Assembly: GCF_000738175.1 (NCBI RefSeq)
Contig: NZ_JFCH01000011.1
Span: 1-64,000 of the forward strand
Source: Corynebacterium jeikeium
GTDB lineage: Bacteria > Actinomycetota > Actinomycetes > Mycobacteriales > Mycobacteriaceae
DNA length: 64,000 bases
Reading direction: 5' to 3'
The translations under genes and the position numbers were made by a program. The notes under the pieces were generated by a model. That model worked only from the letters and a program-made list of their open reading frames with translations. It did not search any database and was not told where the DNA came from. Positions 8,924-19,600 of this stretch are shown here, piece after piece; positions within the stretch are counted from its first letter, which is position 1, and the number at the start of each line of letters is the position of its first letter.

Positions 8924-9805
8924 ATGCTAGAGCTTAACTTGCCGTCGAGCACAGCCATCCTGGCCAGGCCGACGATCGGCCTGCAGTTCGGGGTGCTGCC
9001 GCACGAATCGATGATCCTGCCGCTGCCGAAAAGCGTGAACCCTGGCCAGGTGGCACACGTGTTCGCCCTGGCCCGCGTGGGAATCGGTTTCGACGAACTG
9101 CACCAGAAGCTGGGCTACTGCGGGCTGGAATCTGAGGATGCGCGGTTGATGCTCTCCGAGATGATGCAAGCCAGGATCCTGCGGCCTTCCCAGGGGAACG
9201 TGGACTTCCACGTCCTGGCCTCCGGCGTGGCCAGCGAGCGGCTGGAACCCGTGCTGGAGGCGCTGGGCTTAAGCTACCGCATCACCTCCACCCCCAGCGA
9301 GGCTCGACGTTCGCTGATAGCCCTCCCCGGCGCGGTGTTCCCCACCCCGGACGTGCAGCACGCACTGATGGTCAACCGCGTGGCCCACTACCCCGCGGGC
9401 ATCGTGGACGGGAAAACCGTGCTGGGGCCGCTGGTGGTCCCGGGTGTTACTCCGTGTCTGGCCTGTATGGATAGCTACTACGGGAAGATTGACGATGGCT
9501 GGCGCGGAGTTCGACTGCAGGCCACGGGTAGGCCCGGCAGCACGGAGCGGCACCTCATCCAGGCAGCCTCCACGCAGCTGGCGATGATGCTGAACGAACA
9601 TGTGCTGCCCTGGTGGCGGGCACACAAGGACTTCATCCGCACACGCCGGATGGCGCGGCTCCAGCAGGAGCCCCCGCCGGAGGAGCCGGAGATCCCGGAA
9701 GTCCTGAAGCAACGGCGGCTGGTGGACTTTGCCACCGGGGCCGTGCAGACCTATCAGGTGCCCTTCAACGACAGCTGTCTATCCTGCCGGGCGGTGCGGG
9801 TCTAG
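8924..9805 (+). CDS. Orphan cyclodehydratase-like (TOMM leader-binding) protein
   Basis: Protein of 293 residues at the Rv3196 position. It resembles the E1/ThiF-like cyclodehydratase partner proteins of thiazole/oxazole-modified peptide systems (TIGR03882-like). Two Cys pairs that could hold zinc are visible: C178-LA-C181 in TPCLACMDSYYG and C285-LS-C288 at the C-terminus. No YcaO enzyme, dehydrogenase or precursor peptide is seen nearby, and the conserved neighbours are housekeeping genes, so a role in making a peptide antibiotic is doubtful. It converges directly with uvrD2. The family assignment is from memory of motifs and is only moderately sure. Confidence 0.68.
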   Translation: MLELNLPSSTAILARPTIGLQFGVLPHESMILPLPKSVNPGQVAHVFALARVGIGFDELHQKLGYCGLESEDARLMLSEMMQARILRPSQGNVDFHVLASGVASERLEPVLEALGLSYRITSTPSEARRSLIALPGAVFPTPDVQHALMVNRVAHYPAGIVDGKTVLGPLVVPGVTPCLACMDSYYGKIDDGWRGVRLQATGRPGSTERHLIQAASTQLAMMLNEHVLPWWRAHKDFIRTRRMARLQQEPPPEEPEIPEVLKQRRLVDFATGAVQTYQVPFNDSCLSCRAVRV

Positions 9806-11896
9806 CTAGGCATAGTTGCTGACGATCGCCAGCACGTCCTCACCGAACTCCTGGACCTTCACCGGGCCTATGCCCGGCACAGCCAACAACTGGTCAGACG
9901 TGGTGGGCAGCTTCTCGGCGATGGCGCGCAACGTGGCGTCGGTAAAAATGACATACGCCGGCACCGCCTTGTCTTTCGCCTGGGCAATACGCCAATCGCG
10001 CAGCTCAGTGAGCAAAAGGTGGTCGGTTTCGGGGGCGTGCTGGCCGCAGCGGCCGAGGATCTTCAGTTCGGGGCTGCCCAGGCGAGCGCCGCAGACGACG
10101 CAGGCGTTCTTCGGCGCGCCAAGCCTCTCGCGGGAGCCTCCGCTGCCAGAGCGGCGCTGGGCGGCGGCTGCTTCCTCCTGCGGAACCAGCCCATCGAGGA
10201 AGCGGGTGCGGTGGCGGTTCGCCTTCGACCCCTCTTGGCGCGCGAGCGACCAGCTGAGATGCAGGTGCTCGCGGGCGCGGGTGATGCCGACATAGAACAG
10301 GCGGCGCTCCTCCTCGATGGCCTCCTCCGCGCCTGCCCCCTTGAGCGCATGGCGGATCGGCAGGGTGCCTTCGTTCAGGCCGACGAGGAACACCGCGTCC
10401 CACTCCAGGCCCTTGGCGGCGTGGATGCTGGCGAGAGTGACCCCCTGGAACTTCGGCGGGTTCTTCGCGCTCATGCGCTCCTTCAGCAGCGCCACCACAC
10501 CCGGCATGCTTAAGGGCTCGGCGGCGCTGGAGGTGATCTCCTTCACCAGATCGAACAGCGCCTGCAGGGACTGCCAGCGGGCGCGTTCCTGCGAGCCGGA
10601 GGGTTCGGTGGTAGTCAGGCCGACGGGGACGAGGGCGGCGCGGACAGCATCGGGCACGTCCTCCGGGGCTGGGTCGTACTTCTTCGCCGCGGCGATGATG
10701 GCATTCATACCCTCGCGGATTTCGGTGCGTTTGAAGAAGCCCTCGCCGCCCTTGACCTGGTAGCCGATTCCGGCCTGCTCCAGCTCGTATTCGTAGTTCG
10801 CCGACTGCGAGTTGATGCGGTACAGGATCGCGATGTTCGCAGGTTCCACGCCCTTGCTGATGAGCGACTGGATTTCCTTAACCACCGCCACGGCTTCGGC
10901 GGGCTCGTCCGGGTACTCGTGGAACTGCGGGAGCGGACCTGCGGGGCGCTGGCCTTCCAACTTCAGGCGAGTGCCCGCCACACGCCCCTTCGCCTTGCCA
11001 ATGACGTTGTTCGCCAGGTCCACGACCTGCGGGGTGGAGCGGTAGTCGCGGTACAGGCGCACGGTGGTGGATTCCGGGTACTTGGTGGTGAAGTCCAGTA
11101 GGTACTCCGGGGTGGCGCCGTTGAAGCTGTAGATCGTCTGGTTGGCATCGCCCACCACAGTCAGGTCGTCGCGGTCGCCCACCCAGGCGTCCAGAACCCG
11201 CTGCTGCAGGGGCGTGACGTCCTGGTACTCGTCGACGACGAAGGTGCGGTAGCGGGAGCGGAACTCGTCTGCGATACCCGTGTTGGATTCGATGGCTGCC
11301 GCCATGTGCAGCAGCAGGTCGTCAAAGTCTAACAGCATGCCCTCTGGCGTGGCCTTCATGCTCTCGTAGCCCTGGAAAACCTTGACGAATGCCTTGGGAT
11401 CCACTGGGCAGTCGCGGCGCCGGGGCTCGACGTATTCCGGGTAGTCTTCCGCGCTGATCAGGGAGGATTTCGCCCATTCGATCTCCCCGATCAGGTCGGC
11501 CAGCATCGTGGTGCTGGTTTCCACTCCCACGGCCCGGGCGGCGCGGGAGACGATGCGGAACTTGTTGTCCAGCAACGTCCACGGCAGGTCGCCCGCGTAG
11601 GCGGGCCAGAAGTATTTCAGCTGTCGCATCGCCGCAGCGTGGAAGGTCTTGGCCTGTACCTTGGGGATGTTCATGAGCGCCAGGCGCTCGCGCAGCTCCG
11701 CGGCGGCGCGGGCGGTGAAGGTGACGGCCAGAACGTGGTCGGGGTTTACAAACCCGCCGTCCACGAGGTGGGCAATGCGGTGGGTAATGGTGCGGGTCTT
11801 ACCGGTACCGGCGCCGGCGATGATGCTGACCGGCCCGCGTGGGGCCGAGGCAGCTCTTGCCTGTTCCGGATCCAGTCCGTCCAGCAGGGAGCTCAC
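9806..11896 (-). CDS. uvrD2: ATP-dependent DNA helicase UvrD2
   Basis: Superfamily 1A 3'-5' helicase of 696 residues. Walker A GAGTGKT lies near residue 30, motif II is VVDEYQDV, motif III VVGDANQTIYSF, motif IV LYRDYRST, and the VI-like region YVGITRARE. A short Cys-rich linker (CVVC then RCGQH) and a C-terminal HRDC domain (last 80 residues, AVPGIGPVK) define the UvrD2 subtype, an essential helicase in mycobacteria. The linker shows three Cys and a His. Only 11 bp separate its start from the stop of the K+ channel gene downstream on the plus map; whiB7, mycoredoxin and nudC, which are near it in M. tuberculosis, are absent. Confidence 0.93.
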   Translation of the reverse strand: MSSLLDGLDPEQARAASAPRGPVSIIAGAGTGKTRTITHRIAHLVDGGFVNPDHVLAVTFTARAAAELRERLALMNIPKVQAKTFHAAAMRQLKYFWPAYAGDLPWTLLDNKFRIVSRAARAVGVETSTTMLADLIGEIEWAKSSLISAEDYPEYVEPRRRDCPVDPKAFVKVFQGYESMKATPEGMLLDFDDLLLHMAAAIESNTGIADEFRSRYRTFVVDEYQDVTPLQQRVLDAWVGDRDDLTVVGDANQTIYSFNGATPEYLLDFTTKYPESTTVRLYRDYRSTPQVVDLANNVIGKAKGRVAGTRLKLEGQRPAGPLPQFHEYPDEPAEAVAVVKEIQSLISKGVEPANIAILYRINSQSANYEYELEQAGIGYQVKGGEGFFKRTEIREGMNAIIAAAKKYDPAPEDVPDAVRAALVPVGLTTTEPSGSQERARWQSLQALFDLVKEITSSAAEPLSMPGVVALLKERMSAKNPPKFQGVTLASIHAAKGLEWDAVFLVGLNEGTLPIRHALKGAGAEEAIEEERRLFYVGITRAREHLHLSWSLARQEGSKANRHRTRFLDGLVPQEEAAAAQRRSGSGGSRERLGAPKNACVVCGARLGSPELKILGRCGQHAPETDHLLLTELRDWRIAQAKDKAVPAYVIFTDATLRAIAEKLPTTSDQLLAVPGIGPVKVQEFGEDVLAIVSNYA

Positions 11897-11907
11897 TTAA
11901 AGCACCC

Positions 11908-12990
11908 CTACTTCGCGCCGAGGATGTCGTCGGCTCCTGGGTTAGAGCGCACGTACAGCACGCGGTCGCCCGGTTCGATCGTCTCCGCCTCGGAGGAATC
12001 GATGCGGTACAGCTCGCCGGAGCGCACCACACCCAGCACGACGTCTTCCAGCACGCGCGGGTTGCCGCCGACTTCCTCTTCGCTGACCAGTCGCTCGGCG
12101 ATGGAGAAGCCTTCGTCTGGGGACAGCAGATCCTCCATCATTTCCGTCACCGACGGGGTGACGGTCGCCAGACCCATCAGGCGGCCCGCTGTTTCGGAGG
12201 AAATCACCACGGAGTCCGCGCCGGACTGGCGGAGCAGGTGCGAGTTATCGGATTCGCGCACGCTGGCGACGATGGTTGCGGCCGGGGCGATCTCGCGTAC
12301 CGACAGAGTGATCAGCACGGCGGTATCGTCCTGGTTCGGCGCCACAACGACGGCGCGGGCACGATTAACGCCGGCGAGCTTCAGCACGTCGGACCGGGTG
12401 GCGGAGCCCTGCACGGTCACCAGTCCTTGTGCGGAGGCCTGGTCCAGCACCTCGCGGTCCGTATCCACAACCACGATCTGCGAGGGCGACACGCCGTCGG
12501 CCAAGAGTGCTGCGATGGCGGAGCGCCCCTTGGTGCCATAGCCGATGACGATGGTGTGGTTGCGCATTTTCTTCCTCCAGCGGCGAATGTTGAAAGTCTT
12601 GCGGGACTCTTCGGTAAGGACGGACAGCGTAGTACCGACCAGCAGGATCAGGAAGATCAGACGGGCCGGGGTAATGATGAGGATGTTGACGAGCCGCGCA
12701 TTTTGCGTCTGCGGCGAGACATCGCCGTAGCCCGTGGTCGACAGGGATACCGACGAGTAGTACAGGGCGTCTACAAACGTTTCCATCCCCTCGTACGCAT
12801 CCCGGTCAAGGTAGGCCAACACGGCGACAAGCATTATCAGCAGGAAGGCGTAGAACATTCGCCGGATGATCAGCCACCAGGGGCTTTGGATCACTGAACT
12901 CGGGATACGGACGATGTTGATTAGCGCGTGCGGCGGTAGCTCATCGACTTCATCGTCGGCGCGGAAGCGCTCGCGCAGCCGGTACTTCAT
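11908..12990 (-). CDS. Potassium channel with RCK/TrkA-N domain
   Basis: Protein of 360 residues: two membrane helices (about residues 41-60 and 103-125) flank a pore loop with the K+ selectivity filter TTGYGD at 85-90. A cytoplasmic Rossmann/TrkA-N domain (IVIGYGTKGRSA from about 147) and a TrkA-C-like C-terminus (about 275-350) follow. This is the architecture of the C. glutamicum channel CglK and of Rv3200c, which help set membrane potential and pH. It lies 13 bp after adnB and in the same direction as adnAB and uvrD2, so it is probably cotranscribed with repair genes, a conserved but unexplained association. Confidence 0.9.
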   Translation of the reverse strand: MKYRLRERFRADDEVDELPPHALINIVRIPSSVIQSPWWLIIRRMFYAFLLIMLVAVLAYLDRDAYEGMETFVDALYYSSVSLSTTGYGDVSPQTQNARLVNILIITPARLIFLILLVGTTLSVLTEESRKTFNIRRWRKKMRNHTIVIGYGTKGRSAIAALLADGVSPSQIVVVDTDREVLDQASAQGLVTVQGSATRSDVLKLAGVNRARAVVVAPNQDDTAVLITLSVREIAPAATIVASVRESDNSHLLRQSGADSVVISSETAGRLMGLATVTPSVTEMMEDLLSPDEGFSIAERLVSEEEVGGNPRVLEDVVLGVVRSGELYRIDSSEAETIEPGDRVLYVRSNPGADDILGAK

Positions 12991-13003
12991 CTACGTCCTC
13001 TCG

Positions 13004-16000
13004 TCACTGCTCGTGGTTGCCTTGGGTGGTCTTTTTGGTGACGCCCCCAAGCATCCCTTCGAGCTCGTCTGCAGACAGTAGTGTACGCGGTTCATAGGTT
13101 TCATTTGCCGCGACATAGTGGAACGCAGCCCGGACGTTCTCGGCGGGCACCTCCACCCCCAGTTTCGCACTGAGCAGTTTGGCCCAGGCGAGCCGGTAGA
13201 CGGCCAGCTGCATGGCGGCTGCGTCCATGTCCGCGCCGGTGGGTTTGCGTCCGGTCTTCCAGTCCACGACGATCCAGCCGTCGGTGGGGTCAGTTCCGTC
13301 GTGGAAGACCGCATCGATTCGGCCTTCGAACACGTGGCCGCCGATGGTGACGGAGTACGCCCCTTCCACGCTCTCGGGTTGGCGGTCGGCCCACTCGGAA
13401 CGTAAGAAGGCCTCCTTGAGAGTTTCAAGATATGGGTCCTCCAGGGTTGCGTCGGAAGCACCGGGGAGTTGTTCTTCGTCCAGCAGGCTGACCTGCTTGT
13501 AGCGTTCCTCCACCCAGTTGTGGAAGGCGGTGCCGCGCTTGGCATAGGGCTTCGGTTCCAACGGAATAGGCCGGCGGGCACGCAGGGCGAACTCCTGGTC
13601 GTCCTTGCGCAAGCTCACGGCTTCGGTGGCCGTCATGCGGACGTTCAGCGGAACCACCAGCTCGGCATTGTCCATTGCCGAGAACTCCTCGAGCAGCAGG
13701 TTCGTCTCGAGATCCCAGGCCTCGGCGAGGGTGGTCGGCGCTTCGCTCGCAGTGGCGCCTGGCTCGGGCTGGTGCTGTGCACGTCGGGCGTCTACTGCAC
13801 GTTGCGCGGGCAGAGCCGCGATTTCCTTGCGCACCTGCTCGGCGGCTTCGGCCACACCAGGGGTCGCCATTGCGGACGCGGGACTGGGCCAGCTAGCGCC
13901 GATGGAGACGACGGCATCTCGTTCTTTGCGATCCTCTTGAAAGTCCAGGCGCTCGCCATTGAGCTGCGGGGTGGGAAGCAAATACTTGTCTTCTACAGGA
14001 AGATCCGAGTTTTCCAGCTTCTCGTCCAACTTCGAGTAGTACTTGCCCATGTCGGACCAGTGCTCCACGCAATCTATAGCGCCACTTTTCTCGAGGTGCT
14101 CGCGCAGCAGGGTCAGGCAAATGGATGGGTCGTTACCTCTGACCGTGAACGTCTTAAAGGCCGAACCGCTGACGTACAACACCCGCTCGGAACGGGTGAT
14201 GGCCACGTAGAACAGGCGGTCGTTTTCCTTCGCCCGGAAGCGTTTGACCTGGAGGTTAAACTCGTCGTATGCCTTCTTGTGCTCCTCTCGGTCGTTGAGT
14301 TTTCGTTCTTCCACATGGCCCGTCGAGAACGCCGGATACGCACCCGGATAGTCACCGGCATCGCCGCGCAGACTGCTCGGCATGACCCTTGCGTTGGTGG
14401 TCCACGCGGATTCGCTCCGTGGCTGGGAGTAGTCTCCATAACGTTCGCGTGAGGCGTGCGGCACGGCGACGATGTCCCATTCCAGCCCCTTGGCCTTGTG
14501 AACGGTGAGGATCTGCACGGTGTTGTCCTTTTTCTGCACCTCTCCTGGGTCCAATCCACCTTCCTCCGATTGAGCCGCCATTAGGTACTCCGCCAATGCC
14601 TTAGGGGTGGTGGTACCGGCGCGGGAAACGTCTCGCACAATCTGTGCGAACTTATCCAGGTGGCTGGTGCCGATCGACTCCTCGGGGTGCCGATGCCAAC
14701 GGGTGAGGACTTCCGTGCGGACTCCCAGCATCTTCTCGATGTCCGCCACCAGGTCCGGCAGGTTCTTGCCCAGGCTGTGGCGGCGCAAGTAACCGAGTTC
14801 CCGGCCTAGCAGTGCAAGTCGCTTCGCTCCCTCGGCCGACATGCCCATCTCCTCGGCGTCGGTCAGGTCGGCGAGCGCATCGATCAGCCCCACGGAGAAC
14901 TCCGTGGCATTCGGAATAGCCTCCAGCACTGCCTCGATCAGCTCGTCGCGCACTCCAGGAGTGCGGAGCAGCTCGATGTTTTCCTGACGCTGCCGTTCCA
15001 TTGCAGCGTCGTCGACGGCACCCGCTTCCCCGGCCTCGCGTTGGGCGATCTGCTCTGCCCGGCGCGTAAGAATGGCAAGGTCGGCTGCACCGATGTTCCA
15101 CCGCGGGCCGGTCAAGAGGCGCAACAGCGCCACGTCATCCGTCGGATCCACCAGCACCCGCAGGGTGGCGAACACGTCCGCGACCTCGGGAATGTCCAGC
15201 AGCCCCGGCCCGGCTGTCATGTCCGCGGGCACCCCGCGCTCTACTAGTTTTTCGTAGATCGGCACTGCGTCCTTGTTCACCGTCACCAGCACAGCGGCGG
15301 AAAAGGGCTTGACCCTAGTCGGGTCGTCGGCCATCTCCAGTTTCCGTTGGTAGTCCTCCCACTGCGCCTGCAGCTTGTCGGCCAGCCAGTCGAGTTCCTG
15401 CTCCCTCTCGTCGAAGAAGGCCACCGCCGTCTCGCCTTCCGCAGCACCGGGGCGCGGGCGTAGTTCGGAGACCAGGCGCCCGGTGCTTTCGGTGCTGCGT
15501 TCCATGGACCACGTGGAGATCTTGTTGGCCATGTCCAGCACCATGGTGGGGTTGCGCCAGGAGGTTAGCAGCTGCAGCTTTTCGGCGGGCTTGCCGTTCG
15601 CATCGGGGAAATCGGTGCGGAAATTCTCTAGGTTGGAGGCCGTCGCCCCGCGGAATAGGTAGATCGACTGCATGGGGTCGCCCACCGCCATCGCGGAAAA
15701 CTCACCATCGCTTTCTTTTTCGCCGCCGAACAACGACTGCAGCATTATGCGCTGGGCGTGGCCGGTGTCCTGGTACTCGTCCAGCATCACCACGCGGAAA
15801 CGGCCCCGCTGGTCCTGCCCCACTATCTCGTGAGCGCGCACGAGCTGCGCTGCCTTGCTCATCTGCTGGCCGAAAGTTAGCAGATCGCGCTCCTGCAGGG
15901 TTTCGCGGAACTGCTGCACCAGCGTCAGCAGCTCGGTGCGATATTGCTGAGCCTTAAGGAACTTGGCGTTTTCTTTGGCGACTTCGCTACTGATCTTCTC

Positions 16001-16642
16001 CGCGGACAGTCCCTCCAGCAGCTCCTTCGCCGCCGTGCTTTCCTCCTCGACCTTTTCGATGCTGGTCAGGTGATTATCCATCTCATCCGACAGAGCGCAC
16101 ACGTCGGCGATCACGCTGGGAACAGTCTTTTGCGCGCTTAATGAGCCACCAGAGTTGACCACCACGTCGCGGGCCACCATCCACCGTTCTGCGTCCGTAA
16201 TGAGCCGGGCGGCTGGCTCCGAGGGGATCAACAGGCCGTACTCGCGGACGATGTCTCCCGCATAGGAGTCGTAGGTCGCCACCGCCGGCGCAATGTTCTT
16301 TAGCGCCTCCCGCCGCGGATCATCTGCCGACAGTTGGTCCATGAAGGCGCTTTCCGCCAAGGTTTGCAGGCGCTGGCGGATGCGCTCGCCCAGCTCGGCC
16401 GCGGCCTTGCGGGTAAAGGTCAGGCCTAGGATCTGCTCGGGCCGGGCGTAGCCGTTGGCCACCATCCACACGGCGCGCGCCGCCATGGTTTCGGTCTTAC
16501 CCGCGCCGGCGCCGGCGACGACCAGGAAGTTGCCGAACGGCCCGGCCTGGATAACGTCCGCCTGCTCGTCGGTTGGGGCGAACTTCTGCCCCATCAGCTG
16601 GGATAGCTCCTGAGGGCTGAAGATGTGTCGGTTGCTATCCAT
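13004..16642 (-). CDS. adnB: Helicase-nuclease subunit AdnB
   Basis: Protein of 1212 residues. The N-terminal UvrD-type motor has Walker A AGAGAGKT (about residues 42-49), motif II LDEYQDTGHAQR and motif VI YVAITRSERVLY. The C-terminal RecB-type nuclease has GRIDAVF, VDWKTG and QLAVYR as the metal-binding set. AdnAB resects double-strand breaks in Corynebacteriales in the role RecBCD plays elsewhere. The ATG at 16642-16640 follows the adnA stop with no intervening base, suggesting coupled translation and equal amounts of the two subunits. Assignment as AdnB follows the Rv3202c-Rv3201c order. Confidence 0.9.
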   Translation of the reverse strand: MDSNRHIFSPQELSQLMGQKFAPTDEQADVIQAGPFGNFLVVAGAGAGKTETMAARAVWMVANGYARPEQILGLTFTRKAAAELGERIRQRLQTLAESAFMDQLSADDPRREALKNIAPAVATYDSYAGDIVREYGLLIPSEPAARLITDAERWMVARDVVVNSGGSLSAQKTVPSVIADVCALSDEMDNHLTSIEKVEEESTAAKELLEGLSAEKISSEVAKENAKFLKAQQYRTELLTLVQQFRETLQERDLLTFGQQMSKAAQLVRAHEIVGQDQRGRFRVVMLDEYQDTGHAQRIMLQSLFGGEKESDGEFSAMAVGDPMQSIYLFRGATASNLENFRTDFPDANGKPAEKLQLLTSWRNPTMVLDMANKISTWSMERSTESTGRLVSELRPRPGAAEGETAVAFFDEREQELDWLADKLQAQWEDYQRKLEMADDPTRVKPFSAAVLVTVNKDAVPIYEKLVERGVPADMTAGPGLLDIPEVADVFATLRVLVDPTDDVALLRLLTGPRWNIGAADLAILTRRAEQIAQREAGEAGAVDDAAMERQRQENIELLRTPGVRDELIEAVLEAIPNATEFSVGLIDALADLTDAEEMGMSAEGAKRLALLGRELGYLRRHSLGKNLPDLVADIEKMLGVRTEVLTRWHRHPEESIGTSHLDKFAQIVRDVSRAGTTTPKALAEYLMAAQSEEGGLDPGEVQKKDNTVQILTVHKAKGLEWDIVAVPHASRERYGDYSQPRSESAWTTNARVMPSSLRGDAGDYPGAYPAFSTGHVEERKLNDREEHKKAYDEFNLQVKRFRAKENDRLFYVAITRSERVLYVSGSAFKTFTVRGNDPSICLTLLREHLEKSGAIDCVEHWSDMGKYYSKLDEKLENSDLPVEDKYLLPTPQLNGERLDFQEDRKERDAVVSIGASWPSPASAMATPGVAEAAEQVRKEIAALPAQRAVDARRAQHQPEPGATASEAPTTLAEAWDLETNLLLEEFSAMDNAELVVPLNVRMTATEAVSLRKDDQEFALRARRPIPLEPKPYAKRGTAFHNWVEERYKQVSLLDEEQLPGASDATLEDPYLETLKEAFLRSEWADRQPESVEGAYSVTIGGHVFEGRIDAVFHDGTDPTDGWIVVDWKTGRKPTGADMDAAAMQLAVYRLAWAKLLSAKLGVEVPAENVRAAFHYVAANETYEPRTLLSADELEGMLGGVTKKTTQGNHEQ

Positions 16643-19600
16643 TTAAATCACCTGGTTCCCTTCGTCCTGCGCGGGGCAGATCGCCTTGAAGGCGCAATAC
16701 CTACAGCCGTCATTCGGTGTGGCCAGGTATATCGGCCCCGCTGTCACCGGTGCGATCTCCATAAGTTGGTCGTGTACTCCGCTCAGTTGTTCTTCCGTCA
16801 GCTGTACCTGCTTTCTTTCGGTAATCCTCTTGGTCTGAGCCGCCGGATACACCAGCAATGCATCGCCGGGGCGGTACTTTTGCCCGCCGCCTCCCGGGTG
16901 CTCGTTCAGCGTCAGCAGGAACTGGTAAGCACTCAGCTGCGGGCTCTCCGCGGCAGTTTTCTTCGAAACTGCGTTTTTGCTGGTCTTGAAGTCGATCACC
17001 TGCGTCAGCCCGTCCTCCGGGTTCGTCACCAGCAGGTCGGCGCGCCCGCTCAGCGTCACCTCAACCCCGTCGGCAGTCTGTCCGACGCGCGCCCGTAGCG
17101 TTCGCTCGGTCTCGAGCTCTTGGCCCCTGTAGCTGGCAATGAAGTCGTGTAGCCTTTTGACGCCATCTTCCCAGCGCGCCGCCGTGTGCGCATCCTTCCA
17201 CGCTGGTCCGTCCAGCACGTGCGGAAGGATTTCCCGGACGGCCAGCTGCGCCTCGTCGAGATCCATGCCCTGCACAATTTGCTCGGCGATGGCGTGAATG
17301 AAGATGCCCACGCGCATCGGCTCGGTGGATTCGCTCACCCCTCCGTTGCTGTCCAGGAAGGTGCGCAGCGCGCAGGTGCTCCAGCTCTCCAGCTTGGAAG
17401 GGCTCAATCGGATCTTGTCGCCGGCCAGCACGCGCGCGTCCGTGGAGGGTTCCGCCATTCCCCACCAATCTTCGGGATCTGCACCGTGCACCCCGGCCTG
17501 CGCCATCTTGGCCAGATTCCGTGCTGCCGCACGTCGTTCGTGGCCGGGGCGGTTAAGGTCGGTGACGGCATCGCGCAGCTCCGCCAGCAACGATTCGATG
17601 GCCAGCACGCGCGGCAAAGCGCCCGCCCCGGAGCCAGAGACCTTGCTCCCCGCTGCAGCTTGCGCCTCGTCGGTTGTAGCCAGTTCCGTGGGCTCCACAC
17701 CCATCTCGGCGATGAACCTTGAGGGAACCAGCGCCTCATCGCCGGAGTTCCGCACGCAGGTCACGTGCACACTATCGGTAGCGCGGCTGAGTGCCAGCAG
17801 GAAGAGCCTGCGCTCCTCCTCGATGGCATCGTTGATGCGCGCCACCGGCACGCTCGGGTCAATCCCTCGATCCAGCAGATCCACAAGCTCCAGTTGGCCG
17901 AAAAGCCCGCCGACGGTCGGGCCGGTCGGCCACTCGCCTTCTTGCACTCCGGCGATGGCCACTACCTTCCACTGGCGCCCTGCAGCCGCGTGGGCAGGCA
18001 GAATCTCTACTGCCCCGGCGCGCACGCCGCGCTGGTCGCGCCCGCCGGTTGGCACTTTCTGGGCACGGAGGTTTTCTACAAAGCTCTGCGTCTCTGCGTG
18101 CGGGTTGCGCTCCGCGAAGTCGCCCAAAATATCAAACAGGCTCATCACTGCGTCCAGGTCCGCGTCGGCTTGCGCGCCAAGCGATCCGCCCTTCAGCGCT
18201 TGCGCACGCAGGTGCATGTCCAGCTTGGTGGCCTGCCAGATCTTCCACAGCACCATCTCCGTGCCCTGGCGGTTCTTCCACGCTTGCCGTCCGGCCTCCA
18301 AGACCGTGGACACGCGCTGGATGACCTCCTGCTCGCGGGGTCCGCAGTGGCCAAGAATCCACTGATTGTCCGGATCGTCGGGGTGATTCAGCAGCTCCGT
18401 GACGTAGTCCGCGGCCTGGAAGGGCCTGCCGTCCTCGTGGGCCCGCAACGTCTGCCCGGCCACCTGCGCGGAGCGGATGGCCAGCGCCACCGCACGGTGC
18501 ACGCGGCGCACCATTACCGGGTCCGCGCCACCCACGCTGCCTTCCAGCACACTGTGCATCTCCGCCACCGTGAGGTTCCGGTAGCTCGCCTCCGCGGCCA
18601 GCAGCAACATCCGCACCAAGGGTTGTTCCGCCAGCACCACGGAGGTCGGGTCCACCTTCACCGGCACACCGTAGGCCATCAGCGTCCTGCGCACCCGCGC
18701 GATGCTGCCGGTGCCGCGCACGATCACCGCGATGTCATCCCACGCGACCTGTTGTTCGATGTGCGCGCGCCGCACCACATCCACGATCTTCAGGCGTTCC
18801 GCGGTCTCTGTCGGGGTGATCGTCACCTGCACAGAATCGACGCCTGCGGAGCTGCCATCTGCCCGCGCGCTCGAAATGGCACTGTCACTAGTACCCGCAG
18901 AGCGCAGCTCCACGCGGCTCGGCTGAGCTCCCAAGTGCCTACGGAGAGCGTTCACGGACTGGGCCGCAGGTGGCGTCAAACGATAAGAAGCGCTCAAAAC
19001 CACCCGGTGGTCCGGATCCTGCGAGTAGGAGTCCAGGAAAGCCTCGTCCGCACCGCGGAAGTGGAACACGCACTGGTCCGGATCGCCTGCGATGAGGGTC
19101 CGGGTCCCCGGCACCATGAAGCTCTCGATCAGCCGGGCGGAGGCCGGGTCCAGGTTGTGCGCATCGTCGACTAGTAGCAGCTTCACCTTCTCCCGCTGCC
19201 GCTCGACCAGCTGCTCGCCCTCCGGCTTCTCAAAGGCGGCCAGGGTCGCGTGCAGTAGCTCGGAAGCGTTCAGGCTCTCCGAGCGGCTCAGGCGCTGGAC
19301 CTGCTGGTATTCCTCCTGGAAGCGCCCCGCAGCCTCCCACATCGGGCGGTTGTGTTCGACCCCTAGCTGCTGCAGCTGCTGGGCTGATAGACCACGCTCG
19401 GTGGCACGCAGCAGCAAATCACGCAGCTGCTGGGCAAAGCCCGCGTAGCTCAGCGCGGGTACGACGTTGGCGGGCCAGTACCGATTACCGTCCTCCTCGG
19501 TGCCCCGCAGGATCTCGCGAATCTGCATGTCGTGTTCCGCGCCCGTAATCAACCGCGGCTGCTTCTGCCCGCGCAGAGTCTGCACGCTGCGATAGAACGC

